In this document: one piece after another, positions 1 to 14,900 of the stretch | Numbering within the stretch: position 1 is the first letter of the stretch | Layout of the letters: every line of letters starts with the position of its first letter | NCBI RefSeq assembly: GCF_050948175.1 | Contig: NW_027490096.1 | Coordinates: 1,736,001-1,800,000, forward strand | Source of the DNA: Xylocopa sonorina | Lineage: Eukaryota; Arthropoda; Insecta; Hymenoptera; Apidae | DNA length: 64,000 nt | Direction of reading: 5' to 3' | Notes under the pieces: generated by a model | Told to the model about the DNA's origin: nothing | Databases searched by the model: none | Seen by the model: only the letters and a program-made list of their open reading frames with translations | Made by a program: the position numbers and the translations under genes

Positions 1-3000
1 CATTGGAACTCTATTGCTACGATACGTAGACATCTGCAAACGTTATTTCCTAGCAAGGAATTGTCGCATTTACATTCTTCTGAAGTGAATACAAGGTATA
101 CATGACACTTCGCAATTAATATTATATCTTATCATGAAACATAGAAATGAGATGCGATATCCCGTTCCAAGAAGCATTAGAACGCTATTGCTTCGATACG
201 TAGACATCTGCAAACGCCATTTCCAAGCAAGGAAGTGTCGCATTTACATTCTAAGGAAGTGTAGACGAGATATACATAACACTCCACAATGAATATAGTA
301 TCTTATCATGAAGCATCTAATTGAGGATCGATTCGCGTTTTAAGAAGCATTAGAACCTTATTGCTACGATACGTAGACATCTGCAGACGCTATTTCCTAG
401 GAAGGAAGTGTCGCATTTACATTCTTTTGAAGTGAATACGAGGTATACATAACACTCCACAATGAATATTATATCTTATCATGAAACATAGAAATGTGGA
501 GCGATTTCGCGTCTTAAGAAGCATTAGAAATCTATTGCTTCGATACGTAGACATCTGCAGACGCTATTACCTAGCAAGGAAGTGTCGCATTTACTATCTT
601 TTCAAATGAATACGAGGTATACATAACAATCCACAATGAAAATTATACCTTATCATGAAGCATATAAATGAGGATCGATTTCGCGTTTTAAGAAGCATTA
701 GAACTGTATTGATACGATACGTAGACATCTGCAAACGCTATTTCCTAGCAAGGAAGTGTAGCACTTACATTTTTTTGAAGTGTAGACGTGGAATGCGTAA
801 CACTTCTTAATGAATATTATATATTATCATGAAACATAGAAATGAGATGCGATATCGCGATTTAAGATGCACTAGAACTCTATTGCTTCGATACGTAGAC
901 ATCTGCAAACGCTATTTCCTAGCAAAGAAGTGTCGCAATTACATTCATGTGAAGTGTATGCGAGGTATACTTGACAGTACGCAATGAATATTATATCTTA
1001 TCATGATACATAGAAATGAGATGCGATATCGCATTCTATGAAGCATTAGAAATCAATTGCTGCGATATGCAGACATCTGCAGACGCTATTTCCTAGCAAG
1101 GATGTGTCGCATTTACAATCTTTTGAAGTGAATACGAGGTATGCATGACACTCCACAATGAATATTATATCTTATCATGAAACATAGAAACGGGATGCGA
1201 TATTATGTTTTGAGAAGCATTAGAACTCTATTGCTTCGATATGTAGACATCTGCAAACGCTATTTCCTAGCAAGGAAGTGTCGCATTTACATTCATTTGA
1301 AGTGAATACGAGGTATAAATAACACTCCACAATGAATATTATATCTCATCGTGAAACATAGAAATGTGATGTGATATCGCGTTTTAAGAAGCATTGGAAC
1401 TCTATTGCTACGATACGTAGACATCTGCAAACGTTATTTCCTAGCAAGGAAGAGTCGCAATTACATTCTTTTGATGTGAATACGAGGGATACATAACACT
1501 TCGCAATGAATATTATATCCTATCATGAAACATAGAAATGAGATGCTACATCCCGTTTTAATAAGCATTAGAACTCTATTGCTTCGATACGTAGACATCT
1601 GGAAACGTAATTTCCTTGAAAGGAAGTGTCGCATTTACAAACATCTCAAGTGCTGACGGTGAATACATAACACTTCGCAATGAATATTATATCTTATCAT
1701 GAGACATAGAAATGAGGTGCGAAATCGCGTTATAAGAGGCTTTAGAAATCTATTGCTTCGATACGTAGACACCTGCAAACGCTATTTCCTATCAAGGAAG
1801 TGTCGCATTTACATTCATTTGAAGTGAATGCGAGGTATACATAACACTCCACACTGAATATTATATCTTATCATGAAACATAGAAAGGAGGTGCTATATA
1901 GCGATCTAAAAAGCATTAGAACTCTGTTGCTTCGATACGTAGACATCTGCAAACGCCATTTCCAAGCAAGGAAGTGTCGCATTTACATTCTAAGGAAGTG
2001 TAGACGACATATACATAACACTTCACAATGAATATAGTATCTTATCATGAAGCATCTAATTGAGGATCGATTCGCTTTCTAAGAAGCATTAGAACCTTAT
2101 TGCTACGATACGTAGACATCTGCAGACGCTATTTCCTAGGAAGGAAGTGTCGCATTTACATTCTTTTGAAGTGAATACGAGGTATACATAGCACTCCACA
2201 ATGAATATTATATCTTATCATGAAACATAGAAATGTGGAGCGATTTCGCGTCTTAAGAAGCATTAGAAATCTATTGCTTCGATACGTAGAAATCTGCAGA
2301 CGCTATTACCTAGCAAGGAAGTGTCGCATTTACTATCTTTTGAAGTGAATACGAGGTATACATATCAATCCACAATGAAAATTATATCTTATCATGTAGC
2401 ATATAAATGAGGATCGATTTCGCATTTTAAGAAGCATTGGAACTCTATTGCTACGATACGTAGACATCTGCAAACGTTATTTCCTAGCAAGGAATTGTCG
2501 CATTTACATTCTTCTGAAGTGAATACAAGGTATACATGACACTTCGCAATTAATATTATATCTTATCATGAAACATAGAAATGAGATGCGATATCCCGTT
2601 CCAAGAAGCATTAGAACGCTATTGCTTCGATACGTAGACATCTGCAAACGCCATTTCCAAGCAAGGAAGTGTCGCATTTACATTCTAAGGAAGTGTAGAC
2701 GAGATATACATAACACTCCACAATGAATATAGTATCTTATCATGAAGCATCTAATTGAGGATCGATTCGCGTTTTAAGAAGCATTAGAACCTTATTGCTA
2801 CGATACGTAGACATCTGCAGACGCTATTTCTTAGGAAGGAAGTGTCGCATTTACATTCTTTTGAAGTGAATACGAGGTATACATAACACTCCACAATGAA
2901 TATTATATCTTATCATGAAACATAGAAATGTGGAGCGATTTCGCGTCTTAAGAAGCATTAGAAATCTATTGCTTCGATACGTAGACATCTGCAGACGCTA

Positions 3001-6000
3001 TTACCTAGCAAGGAAGTGTCGCATTTACTATCTTTTGAAATGAATACGAGGTATACATAACAATCCACAATGAAAATTATATCTTATCATGAAGCATATA
3101 AATGAGGATCGATTTCGCGTTTTAAGAAGCATTAGAACTGTATTGATACGATACGTAGACATCTGCAAACGCTATTTCCTAGCAAGGAAGTGTAGCACTT
3201 ACATTTTTTTGAAGTGTAGACGTGGAATGCGTAACACTTCTTAATGAATATTATATATTATCATGAAACATAGAAATGAGATGCGATATCGCGATTTAAG
3301 ATGCACTAGAACTCTATTGCTTCGATACGTAGACATCTGCAAACGCTATTTCCTAGCAAAGAAGTGTCGCAATTACATTCATGTGAAGTGTATGCGAGGT
3401 ATACTTGACAGTACGCAATGAATATTATATCTTATCATGATACATAGAAATGAGATGCGATATCGCATTTTATGAAGCATTAGAAATCAATTGCTGCGAT
3501 ATGCAGACATCTGCAGACGCTATTTCCTAGCAAGGATGTGTCGCATTTACAATCTTTTGAAGTGAATACGAGGTATGCATGACACTCCACAATGAATATT
3601 ATATCTTATCATGAAACATAGAAACGGGATGCGATATTATGTTTTGAGAAGCATTAGAACTCTATTGCTTCGATACGTAGACATCTGCAAACGCTATTTC
3701 CTAGCAAGGAAGTGTCGCATTTACATTCATTTGAAGTGAATACGAGGTATAAATAACACTCCACAATGAATATTATATCTCATCGTGAAACATAGAAATG
3801 TGATGTGATATCGCGTTTTAAGAAGCATTGGAACTCTATTGCTACGATACGTAGACATCTGCAAACGTTATTTCCTAGCAAGGAATTGTCGCATTTACAT
3901 TCTTCTGAAGTGAATACAAGGTATACATGACACTTCGCAATTAATATTATATCTTATCATGAAACATAGAAATGAGATGCGATATCCCGTTCCAAGAAGC
4001 ATTAGAACGCTATTGCTTCGATACGTAGACATCTGCAAACGCCATTTCCAAGCAAGGAAGTGTCGCATTTACATTCTAAGGAAGTGTAGACGAGATATAC
4101 ATAACACTCCACAATGAATATAGTATCTTATCATGAAGCATCTAATTGAGGATCGATTCGCGTTTTAAGAAGCATTAGAACCTTATTGCTACGATACGTA
4201 GACATCTGCAGACGCTATTTCCTAGGAAGGATGTATCGCATTTACATTCTTTTGAAGTGAATACGAGGTATACATAACACTCCACAATGAATATTATATC
4301 TTATCATGAGACATAGAAATGAGGTGCGAAATCGCGTTATAAGAGGCTTTAGAAATCTATTGCTTCGATACGTAGACACCTGCAAACGCTATTTCCTATC
4401 AAGGAAGTGTCGCATTTACATTCATTTGAAGTGAATGCGAGGTATACATAACACTCCACACTGAATATTATATCTTATCATGAAACATAGAAAGGAGGTG
4501 CTATATAGCGATCTAAAAAGCATTAGAACTCTGTTGCTTCGATACGTAGACATCTGCAAACGCCATTTCCAAGCAAGGAAGTGTCGCATTTACATTCTAA
4601 GGAAGTGTAGACGAGATATACATAACACTCCACAATGAATATAGTATCTTATCATGAAGCATCTAATTGAGGATCGATTCGCGTTTTAAGAAGCATTAGA
4701 ACCTTATTGCTACGATACGCAGACATCTGCAGACGCTATTTCCTAGGAAGGAAGTGTCGCATTTACATTCTTTTGAAGTGAATACGAGGTATACATAGCA
4801 CTCCACAATGAATATTATATCTTATCATGAAACATAGAAATGTGGAGCGATTTCGCGTCTTAAGAAGCATTAGAAATCTATTGCTTCGATACGTAGACAT
4901 CTGCAGACGCTATTACCTAGCAAGGAAGTGTCGCATTTACTATCATTTGAAGTGAATACGAGGTATACATATCAATCCACAATGAAAATTATATCTTATC
5001 ATGAAGCATATAAATGAGGATCGATTTCGCATTTTAAGAAGCATTAGAACTGTATTGATACGATACGTAGACATCTGCAAACGTTATTTCCTAGCAAGGA
5101 ATTGTCGCATTTACATTCTTCTGAAGTGAATACAAGGTATACATGACACTTCGCAATTAATATTATATCTTATCATGAAACATAGAAATGAGATGCGATA
5201 TCCCGTTCCAAGAAGCATTAGAACGCTATTGCTTCGATACGTAGACATCTGCAAACGCCATTTCCAAGCAAGGAAGTGTCGCATTTACATTCTAAGGAAG
5301 TGTAGACGAGATATACATAACACTCCACAATGAATATAGTATCTTATCATGAAGCATCTAATTGAGGATCGATTCGCGTTTTAAGAAGCATTAGAACCTT
5401 ATTGCTACGATACGTAGACATCTGCACACGCTATTTCCTAGGAAGGAAGTGTCGCATTTACATTCTTTTGAAGTGAATACGAGGTATACATAACACTCCA
5501 CAATGAATATTATATCTTATCATGAAACATAGAAATGTGGAGCGATTTCGCGTCTTAAGAAGCATTAGAAATCTATTGCTTCGATACGTAGACATCTGCA
5601 GACGCTATTACCTAGCAAGGAAGTGTCGCATTTACTATCTTTTGAAATGAATACGAGGTATACATAACAATCCACAATGAAAATTATATCTTATCATGAA
5701 GCATATAAATGAGGATCGATTTCGCGTTTTAAGAAGCATTAGAACTGTATTGATACGATACGTAGACATCTGCAAACGCTATTTCCTAGCAAGGAAGTGT
5801 AGCACTTACATTTTTTTGAAGTGTAGACGTGGAATGCGTAACACTTCTTAATGAATATTATATATTATCATGAAACATAGAAATGAGATGCGATATCGCG
5901 ATTTAAGATGCACTAGAACTCTATTGCTTCGATACGCAGACATCTGCAAACGCTATTTCCTAGCAAAGAAGTGTCGCAATTACATTCATGTGAAGTGTAT

Positions 6001-6200
6001 GCGAGGTATACTTGACAGTACGCAATGAATATTATATCTTATCATGATACATAGAAATGAGGTGCGATATCGCATTTTATGAAGCATTAGAAATCAACTG
6101 CTGCGATATGCAGACATCTGCAGACGCTATTTCCTAGCAAGGATGTGTCGCATTTACAATCTTTTGAAGTGAATACGAGGTATGCATAACACTCCACAAT
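1..6200 (+). repeat. 8-monomer higher-order repeat domain (1391-bp unit)
   Basis: Eight distinguishable monomer types, here named a to h, recur in order. Copy 1 is 1-1391 and copy 2 is 2435-3825; they differ by only about five bases by eye. Between and after them the order is broken: 1392-2434 carries six monomers (hybrid a/i, then j, k, b, c, d), 3826-5041 carries a, b, a c/j hybrid, then k, b, c, d, and from 5042 an e/a hybrid leads into b, c, d, e, f, g. Near identity within types against roughly 20-30% difference between types marks a recently homogenised HOR. Confidence 0.9.
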
Positions 6201-7180
6201 GAATATTATACCTTATCATGAAACATAGAAATGAAATGCGATATCGCGATTTGAGAAGCATTAGATCTCTATTGCCTCGATACGGAGACATTTGCGAGCG
6301 CTACTTCCTAGCAAGGAAGAGTCGCATTTACATTCTTTTGAAGCGAATACGAGGTATACATAACACTTCACAATGAATATTATATCTTGTCATGAAACAG
6401 AGAAATGAGATGCGATATCGCGATTTAAAAGGCATTATAAATCTATTGGGACGATACGTAGACATTTGCAAACGCTATTTAATAGCAAGGAAGCGTCGCA
6501 TTTGCATTCATTTGAAGTTTATGGGAGGTATAAGTGACACTTCGCAATAAATATTATATCTTATCGTGAAACATAGACGTGAGACGCGATATCGCGTTTT
6601 AAGAAGCATTAGATCTCTATTGCTACGATACGTAGACATCTGCAAACGCTATTTCCTAGCAAGGAAGTGTCGCATTTACATACATTTGAAGTGAATACGA
6701 GGTATAAGTGACACTTCGCAATAAATATTATATCTTATCATGAAACATAGAAATGAGATGCGTTATCGCGTTTTCAGAAACATTAGATCTCTATTGCTAC
6801 GATACGCAGACATCTGCCAACACTATTTCCTAGCAAGGAAGTTCCGCATTTACATTCTTTTGCAGTGAATATGAGGTATACATGACACTTCGCAATGAAT
6901 ATTATATATTTATCATGAGACATAGAAATGAGATGCGATATCGCGTTTTAAGAAGCATTAGAAATCAATTGCTTCGATACGTAGACATCTGGAAACGTAA
7001 TTTCCTAGAAAGGAGGTGTCGCATTTACATACATTTGAAGTGTAGGCGAGGAATACATAACACTTCGCAATGAATATTATATCTTATCATGATACATAGA
7101 AGTGAGATGCGATATCGCGCTTTAAGGAGAATTAGAACTCTATTGCTATGATACGTAGACATCTGGAAACTCTATTTCCT
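6200..7180 (+). repeat. Divergent monomers, including first copy of a ~1-kb duplicated segment
   Basis: The HOR register breaks near 6190 and monomers here do not belong to types a-h. The segment from about 6655 to 7660 recurs at about 9962-10970, 3307 bp downstream (19 monomers), with near identity. No gene is seen. Confidence 0.8.
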
Positions 7181-9410
7181 AGCAAGGAAGAGTCGCAATT
7201 ACATTCTTTTGATGTGAATACGAGGGATACATAACACTTCGCAATGAATATTATATCCTATCATGAAACATAGAAATGAGATGCTACATCCCGTTTTAAT
7301 AAGCATTAGAACTCTATTGCTTCGATACGTAGACATCTGGAAACGTAATTTCCTTGAAAGGAAGTGTCGCATTTACAAACATCTCAAGTGCTGACGGTGA
7401 ATACATAACACTTCGCAATGAATATTATATCTTATCATGAGACATAGAAATGAGGTGCGAAATCGCGTTATAAGAGGCTTTAGAAATCTATTGCTTCGAT
7501 ACGTAGACACCTGCAAACGCTATTTCCTATCAAGGAAGTGTCGCATTTACATTCATTTGAAGTGAATGCGAGGTATACATAACACTCCACACTGAATATT
7601 ATATCTTATCATGAAACATAGAAAGGAGGTGCTATATAGCGATCTAAAAAGCATTAGAACTCTGTTGCTTCGATACGTAGACATCTGCAAACGCCATTTC
7701 CAAGCAAGGAAGTGTCGCATTTACATTCTAAGGAAGTGTAGACGAGATATACATAACACTCCACAATGAATATAGTATCTTATCATGAAGCATCTAATTG
7801 AGGATCGATTCGCGTTTTAAGAAGCATTAGAACCTTATTGCTACGATACGTAGACATCTGCAGACGCTATTTCCTAGGAAGGAAGTGTCGCATTTACATT
7901 CTTTTGAAGTGAATACGAGGTATACATAGCACTCCACAATGAATATTATATCTTATCATGAAACATAGAAATGTGGAGCGATTTCGCGTCTTAAGTAGCA
8001 TTAGAAATCTATTGCTTCGATACGTAGACATCTGCAGACGCTATTACCTAGCAAGGAAGTGTCGCATTTACTATCTTTTGAAGTGAATACGAGGTATACA
8101 TATCAATCCACAATGAAAATTATATCTTATCATGAAGCATATAAATGAGGATCGATTTCGCATTTTAAGAAGCATTAGAACTGTATTGATACGATACGTA
8201 GACATCTGCAAACGCTATTTCCTAGCAAGGAAGTGTAGCACTTACATTTTTTTGAAGTGTAGACGTGGAATGCGTAACACTTCTTAATGAATATTATATA
8301 TTATCATGAAACATAGAAATGAGATGCGATATCGCGATTTAAGATGCACTAGAACTCTATTGCTTCGATACGTAGACATCTGCAAACGCTATTTCCTAGC
8401 AAAGAAGTGTCGCAATTACATTCATGTGAAGTGTATGCGAGGTATACTTGACAGTACGCAATGAATATTATATCTTATCATGATACATAGAAATGAGATG
8501 CGATATCGCATTTTATGAAGCATTAGAAATCAATTGCTGCGATATGCAGACATCTGCAGACGCTATTTCCTATCAAGGAAGTGTCGCATTTACATTCATT
8601 TGAAGTGAATGCGAGGTATACATAACACTCCACACTGAATATTATATCTTATCATGAAACATAGAAAGGAGGTGCTATATAGCGATCTAAAAAGCATTAG
8701 AACTCTGTTGCTTCGATACGTAGACATCTGCAAACGCCATTTCCAAGCAAGGAAGTGTCGCATTTACATTCTAAGGAAGTGTAGACGAGATATACATAAC
8801 ACTCCACAACGAATATAGTATCTTATCATGAAGCATCTAATTGAGGATCGATTCGCGTTTTAAGAAGCATTAGAACCTTATTGCTACGATACGTAGACAT
8901 CTGCAGACGCTATTTCCTAGGAAGGAAGTGTCGCATTTACATTCTTTTGAAGTGAATACGAGGTATACATAGCACTCCACAATGAATATTATATCTTATC
9001 ATGAAACATAGAAATGTGGAGCGATTTCGCGTCTTAAGAAGCATTAGAAATCTATTGCTTCGATACGTAGACATCTGGAAACGTAATTTCCTTGAATGGG
9101 AGTGTCGCATTTACAAACATCTCAAGTGCTGACGGTGAATACATAACACTTCGCAATGAATATTATATCTTATCATGAGACATAGAAATGAGGTGCGAAA
9201 TCGCGTTATAAGAGGCTTTAGAAATCTATTGCTTCGATACGTAGACACCTGCAAACGCTATTTCCTATCAAGGAAGTGTCGCATTTACATTCATTTGAAG
9301 TGAATGCGAGGTATACATAACACTCCACACTGAATATTATATCTTATCATGAAACATAGAGAGGAGGTGCTATATAGCGATCTAAAAAGCATTAGAACTC
9401 TGTTGCTACG
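7180..9410 (+). repeat. Second run of the 8-mer HOR, rearranged
   Basis: Monomer types i, j, k, b, c, d, e, f follow in order. A g/k hybrid near 8550-8590 then leads back to b and c, and a hybrid near 9065-9100 switches to j and k. Each switch is in register and keeps monomer length, as expected from unequal exchange or conversion inside monomers. Confidence 0.85.
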
Positions 9411-11900
9411 ATACGTAGACATCTGCAAAATCTATTTAATAGCAAGGAAGTGCTGCACTTACACTCTTTTGAAGTGAATACGAGGGATACATAACACTCC
9501 ACAATGAATATCATCATATCTTATCACGAAACATAGAAGTGAGACGCAATATCGCGATTTAAGAGGAATTAGAACTCTATGGCTTCGATACATAGACATC
9601 TGCAAACGCTATTTCCTAGCCAGGAAGTGCGCATTTACATTCATTTGAAGTTTATGCGAGGTATACATGCCACTTCGCAATGAATATTATATCTTATCAT
9701 GAAACATAGAAATGAGATACGATATCGCGATTTAAGAGGCATTGGAATTCTATTGCTTCGATACGTAGACATCTGGAAACGTAATTTCCTAGAAAGGAAT
9801 TGTCGCATTTACATTCATTTGAAGTGTAGACGAGGAATACATAACACTTCGTAATGGATATTATATCTCATCATGCGACATAGAAATGAGATGCGATATC
9901 GCGTTTTAAGAAGCATTAGAACGCTATTGCTTCGATACCTAGACATCTGCAAACGCTATTTCCTAGAAAGGAAGTGTCGCATTTACATACATTTGAAGTG
10001 AATACGAGGTATAAGTGACACTTCGCAATAAACATTATATCTTATCATGAAACATAGAAATGAGATGCGTTATCGCGTTTTCAGAAACATTAGATCTCTA
10101 TTGCTACGATACGCAGACATCTGCCAACACTATTTCCTAGCAAGGAAGTTCCGCATTTCCATTCTTTTGCAGTGAATATGAGGTATACATGACACTTCGC
10201 AATGAATATTATATATTTATCATGAGACATAGAAATGAGATGCGATATCGCGTTTTAAGAAGCATTAGAAATCTATTGCTTCGATACGTAGACATCTGGA
10301 AACGTAATTTCCTAGAAAGGAGGTGTCGCATTTACATACATTTGAAGTGTAGGCGAGGAATACATAACACTTCGCAATGAATATTATATCTTATCATGAT
10401 ACATAGAAGTGAGATGCGATATCGCGATATAAGGAGAATTAGAACTCTATTGCTATGATACGTAGACATCTGGAAACTCTATTTCCTAGCAAGGAAGAGT
10501 CGCAATTACATTCTTTTGATGTGAATACGAGGAATACATAACACTTCGCAAAGAATATTATATCCTATCATGAAACATAGAAATGAGATGCTACATCCCG
10601 TTTTAATAAGCATTAGAACTCTATTGCTTCGATACGTAGACATCTGGAAACGTAATTTCCTTGAAAGGAAGTGTCGCATTTACAAACATCTCAAGTGCTG
10701 ACGGTGAATACATAACACTTCGCAATGAATATTATATCTTATCATGAGACATAGAAATGAGGTGCGAAATCGCGTTATAAGAGGCTTTAGAAATCTATTG
10801 CTTCGATACGTAGACACCTGCAAACGCTATTTCCTATCAAGGAAGTGTCGCATTTACATTCATTTGAAGTGAATGCGAGGTATACATAACACTCCACACT
10901 GAATATTATATCTTATCATGAAACATAGAAAGGAGGTGCTATATAGCGATCTAAAAAGCATTAGAACTCTGTTCCTACGATACGTAGACATCTGCAAAAT
11001 CTATTTAATAGCAAGGAAGAGTCGCACTTACATTCTTTTGATGTGAATACGAGGTATACATAACACTCCACAGTGAATATTATATCTTGTCATGAAATAT
11101 AGGAATGAGATGCGATATCGCTATTTAAGAAGCATCAGAACACAATTGCTTCGATACGGCGACATCAGCAAACGCTATTTCCTAGCAAGGAAGTGCCGTA
11201 TTTACATTCTATTGAAGTGAATGCGAGGTATACATAACACTCCACAATGGATATTATATCTTATCATGATACATAGAAGTGAGATGCCATATCGCGATTT
11301 AAGGAGAATTAGAACTCTATTGCTATGATACGTAGACATCTGGAAACTCTATTTCCTAGCAAGGAAGAGTCGCAATTACATTCTTTTGATGTGAATACGA
11401 GGGATACATAACACTTCGCAATGAATATTATATCCTATCATGAAACATAGAAATGAGATGCTACATCCCGTTTTTATAAGCATTAGAACACTATTGCTTC
11501 GATACGTAGACATCTGGAAACGTAATTTCCTTGAAAGGGAGTGTCGCATTTACATACATCTCAAGTGCAGACGGTGAATACATAACACTTCGCAATGAAT
11601 ATTATATCTTATCATGAGACATAGAAATGAGGTGCGAAATCGCGTTATAAGAAGCTTTAGAAATCTATTGCTTCGATACGTAGACATCTGCAAACTCTAC
11701 TTCCTAGCAAGGAAGTACCGAATTTACATTCTTTTGCAGTGAATATGAGGTATACATGACAATTCGCAATGAATATTATATCTTATCATGAGACATAGGA
11801 ATGAGATGCGATATCGCGTTTTAAGAAGCATTAGACCTATATTGCTACGATACGTAGATATCTGGAAACGCTATTTCCTAGCAAGGATGCGTCGCATTCA
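9410..11900 (+). repeat. Divergent monomers with further copies of the i-j-k module
   Basis: About 9962-10970 repeats 6655-7660. The i-j pair (marked by AGAGTCGCAATTAC and by CTCAAGTGC followed by GACGGTGAATAC) occurs again at about 11280-11660. The monomers at about 11500-11900 are closely matched more than 40 kb away at about 56400-56760 and 57440-57800, for example by the rare string GTACCGAATTTACATTC. No gene is seen. Confidence 0.8.
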
Positions 11901-14900
11901 TATTCTTTTGAAGTGAATATGAGGTATGCATAACACTCCACATCGAATATTATATCTTATTATGAAACATAGAAATGAGATGCGATATGGCGATTTAAGA
12001 AGCAATAGAACTCTATTGCTCGATACGTAGACATCTGCCAACGCTATTTCCTATCAAGGAAGTGTCGCATTTACATTCATTTGCAGTGAATACGAGGTAT
12101 ACATGACACTTCGCAATGAATATTATAACTTGCCAGGAAACATAGAAATGAGATGCGATATCGCGATTTAAGAAGCACTGGAACACTATTGCTTCGACAC
12201 GTAGACATCTGCAAAAGCTATTTAATAGAAAGGAAGAGTCGCACTCACATTCTTTTGAAGTCAATACGAGGTATACATAAATCTCCACAATGAATATTAT
12301 ATCATGTCATGAAATATAGGAAAGAGATACGATATCACGATATAAGAAGCATTAGAAAACTATTGCTTCGATACGGAGACATCTGCAAACGCTATTTCCA
12401 AGGAAGGAAGTGTCGTATTTACATTCTTTTGAAGTGAATACGAGGTATACATAACACTCCACAATGAATGTTATATCTCATCATGATACATAGAAATGAG
12501 ATGCGATATCGCGTTTTAAGAAGTATAAGAAATCTATTGCTTCGATACGTAGACATCTGCAAACGCTAATTCCTAGCAAGGAAGTGTCGCATTTACATTC
12601 TTTTGAGGTGAGTACGAGGTATACATAACACTCCATAATGAATATCATATCATATCATGAGACATAGGAATGAGATGCGATATCGCTTTATAACAAGCGT
12701 TAGAAAGCTTCTGCTACGATACGTAGACATCTGCAAACGCAATTTCCTAGAAAGGAAGCGTCGCATTCATATTCTTTTTTTTAGTGAATACGAGGTATAC
12801 ATAACACTCCACATCGAATATTATATCTTATCATGAAACATAGAAATGAGATGCGATATTGCGAATTAAGAAGCAGTAGATCTCTATTGCTTCGATACGT
12901 AGACATCTGCAAACGCTATTTCCTAGCAAGGAAGTGTTGCATTTACATTGTTTTGAAGTGAATACGAGGTATACATGACACTTCGCAATGAATATTGTAT
13001 CTTATCATGAAACATAGAAATGAGATGCGATATCGCGATTTAAGGAGCATTAGATCACTATTGCTTCGATACGTAAACAACTGCACACGCTATTTCCTAG
13101 CAAGGAAGTGTCGCATTTACATTCTTTTGAAGTGAATACGAAGTTAACATAACACTCCACAATGAATATTATATCTTATCATGAATCATGGAAATGAGAT
13201 CGGATATCGCGATTTAAGAAGCGTCAGAACTCTATTGCTACGATACGTGGACATCTGCAAATGCTATTTCCTAGCAAGGAAATGTCGCATTTACATTCTT
13301 TTGAAGTGAATACGAGGAATACATGACAATCCACAATGAATATTATACCTGATCAGGAAACATAGAAATGAGTTGCGACATCTCGTTTTAAGAGGCATTA
13401 GAACTCTATTGTTGCGATACGTAGACATCTGGAAACGCCATTTCTTAGCTAGGAAGTGTCCCTATTACATTCTTTTGATGTGAATACGAGGTATACATAA
13501 CACTGCACAGTGAATATTATATCTTATCATGAGACATAGAAATGAGATGCGATATCGCGTTTTAATATCCATTAGAACTCTATTGCTACGATAAGTAGAC
13601 ATCTGCAGACGCTATTTCATAGCAAGGAAGTGCCGCATTTACATTCTTTCGATGTGAATACGAGGTATACAAGACACTTCGCAATGAATATTATAACTCA
13701 TCATGAAACATAGAAATGAGATGCGATATCGCGATTTAAGGAGATCTCTGTTGCTTCGATACGTAAACAACTGCACACGCTATTTCCTAGCAAGGAAGTG
13801 TCGCATTGACATTCTTTTGAAGTGAATACGAGGTATACGAAGCACTCCACAATGAGTATTATATCTTATCATGAAACATAGAAATGGGATGCGATATCGC
13901 GTTTTATGAAGCGGTAGAACTCTATTGTTACGATACGTAGACATCTGGAAACGCAATTTCCTAGCAAGGAAGTGTCACATTTACATTCATTTGAAGTGTA
14001 TGCGAGGTATACGTAACACTTCGCAATGAATGTTATATCTTATCATGAAACATAGGAATGAGATGCGACACCTCGTTTTAAGAAGCATTAGAACTCTATT
14101 GCTACGATACGTAGACATCTGCAATCGCTATTTCCAAGCAAGGAAGTGTCGCATTTACATTCATTTGAAGCGTAGACGAGATATACATAACAGTGCACAG
14201 TGAATATTACATCTTATCATGGAACGTAGAAGTAAGGTGCGATATCGCGATTTAAGAAGCATTAGAACTCTATTGCTTCGATACGTAGATATTTGCAAAC
14301 GCTACTTCCTAGCAAGGAACTGCCGCATTTACATTCATTTGAAGTCTATACGAGGTATAAGTGGCGCTTCGCAATGCACATTATATCCTATCATGATACA
14401 TAGTAATGAGATGCGGTATCATGTTTTGAGAAGCATGAGAACTCAATTGCTACGATACGTAGACATCTGCAAACGCTATTTCCTAGCAAGGAAGTGTCGC
14501 ATTTACATTCTTTTTAAGTGTATGCGAGGTATACATGACACTCCACAATGAATATTATATCTTATCATGAAACATAGAAATGAAATGCCATATGACGATT
14601 TAAGAAGCATTAGAACTCTATTGCTTCGATACGTAGACATCTGCAAACGCTATTTCCAAAGAAGGAAGTGTCGCATTTACATTCTTTTGAAGTGTATGCG
14701 AGGTATACATGACACTTCGCAATGAATATTATATGTTGTCATGAAACATAGAAATGAGATGCGATATCTCGTTTTAAGAAGCATTATAACACGCTTGCTA
14801 CGATACGTAGACATCTGCAAACTCTATTTCCTAGCAAGGAAGTGGCGCATTTACATTCGCATTCGCATTCTTTTGAAGTGAATGCGAGGTATACATGACA

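Noticed and set aside
1..9410. Direct repeats resembling a CRISPR array
   Set aside because: The whole 174-bp unit is repeated with no unique spacers, and the context is eukaryotic.
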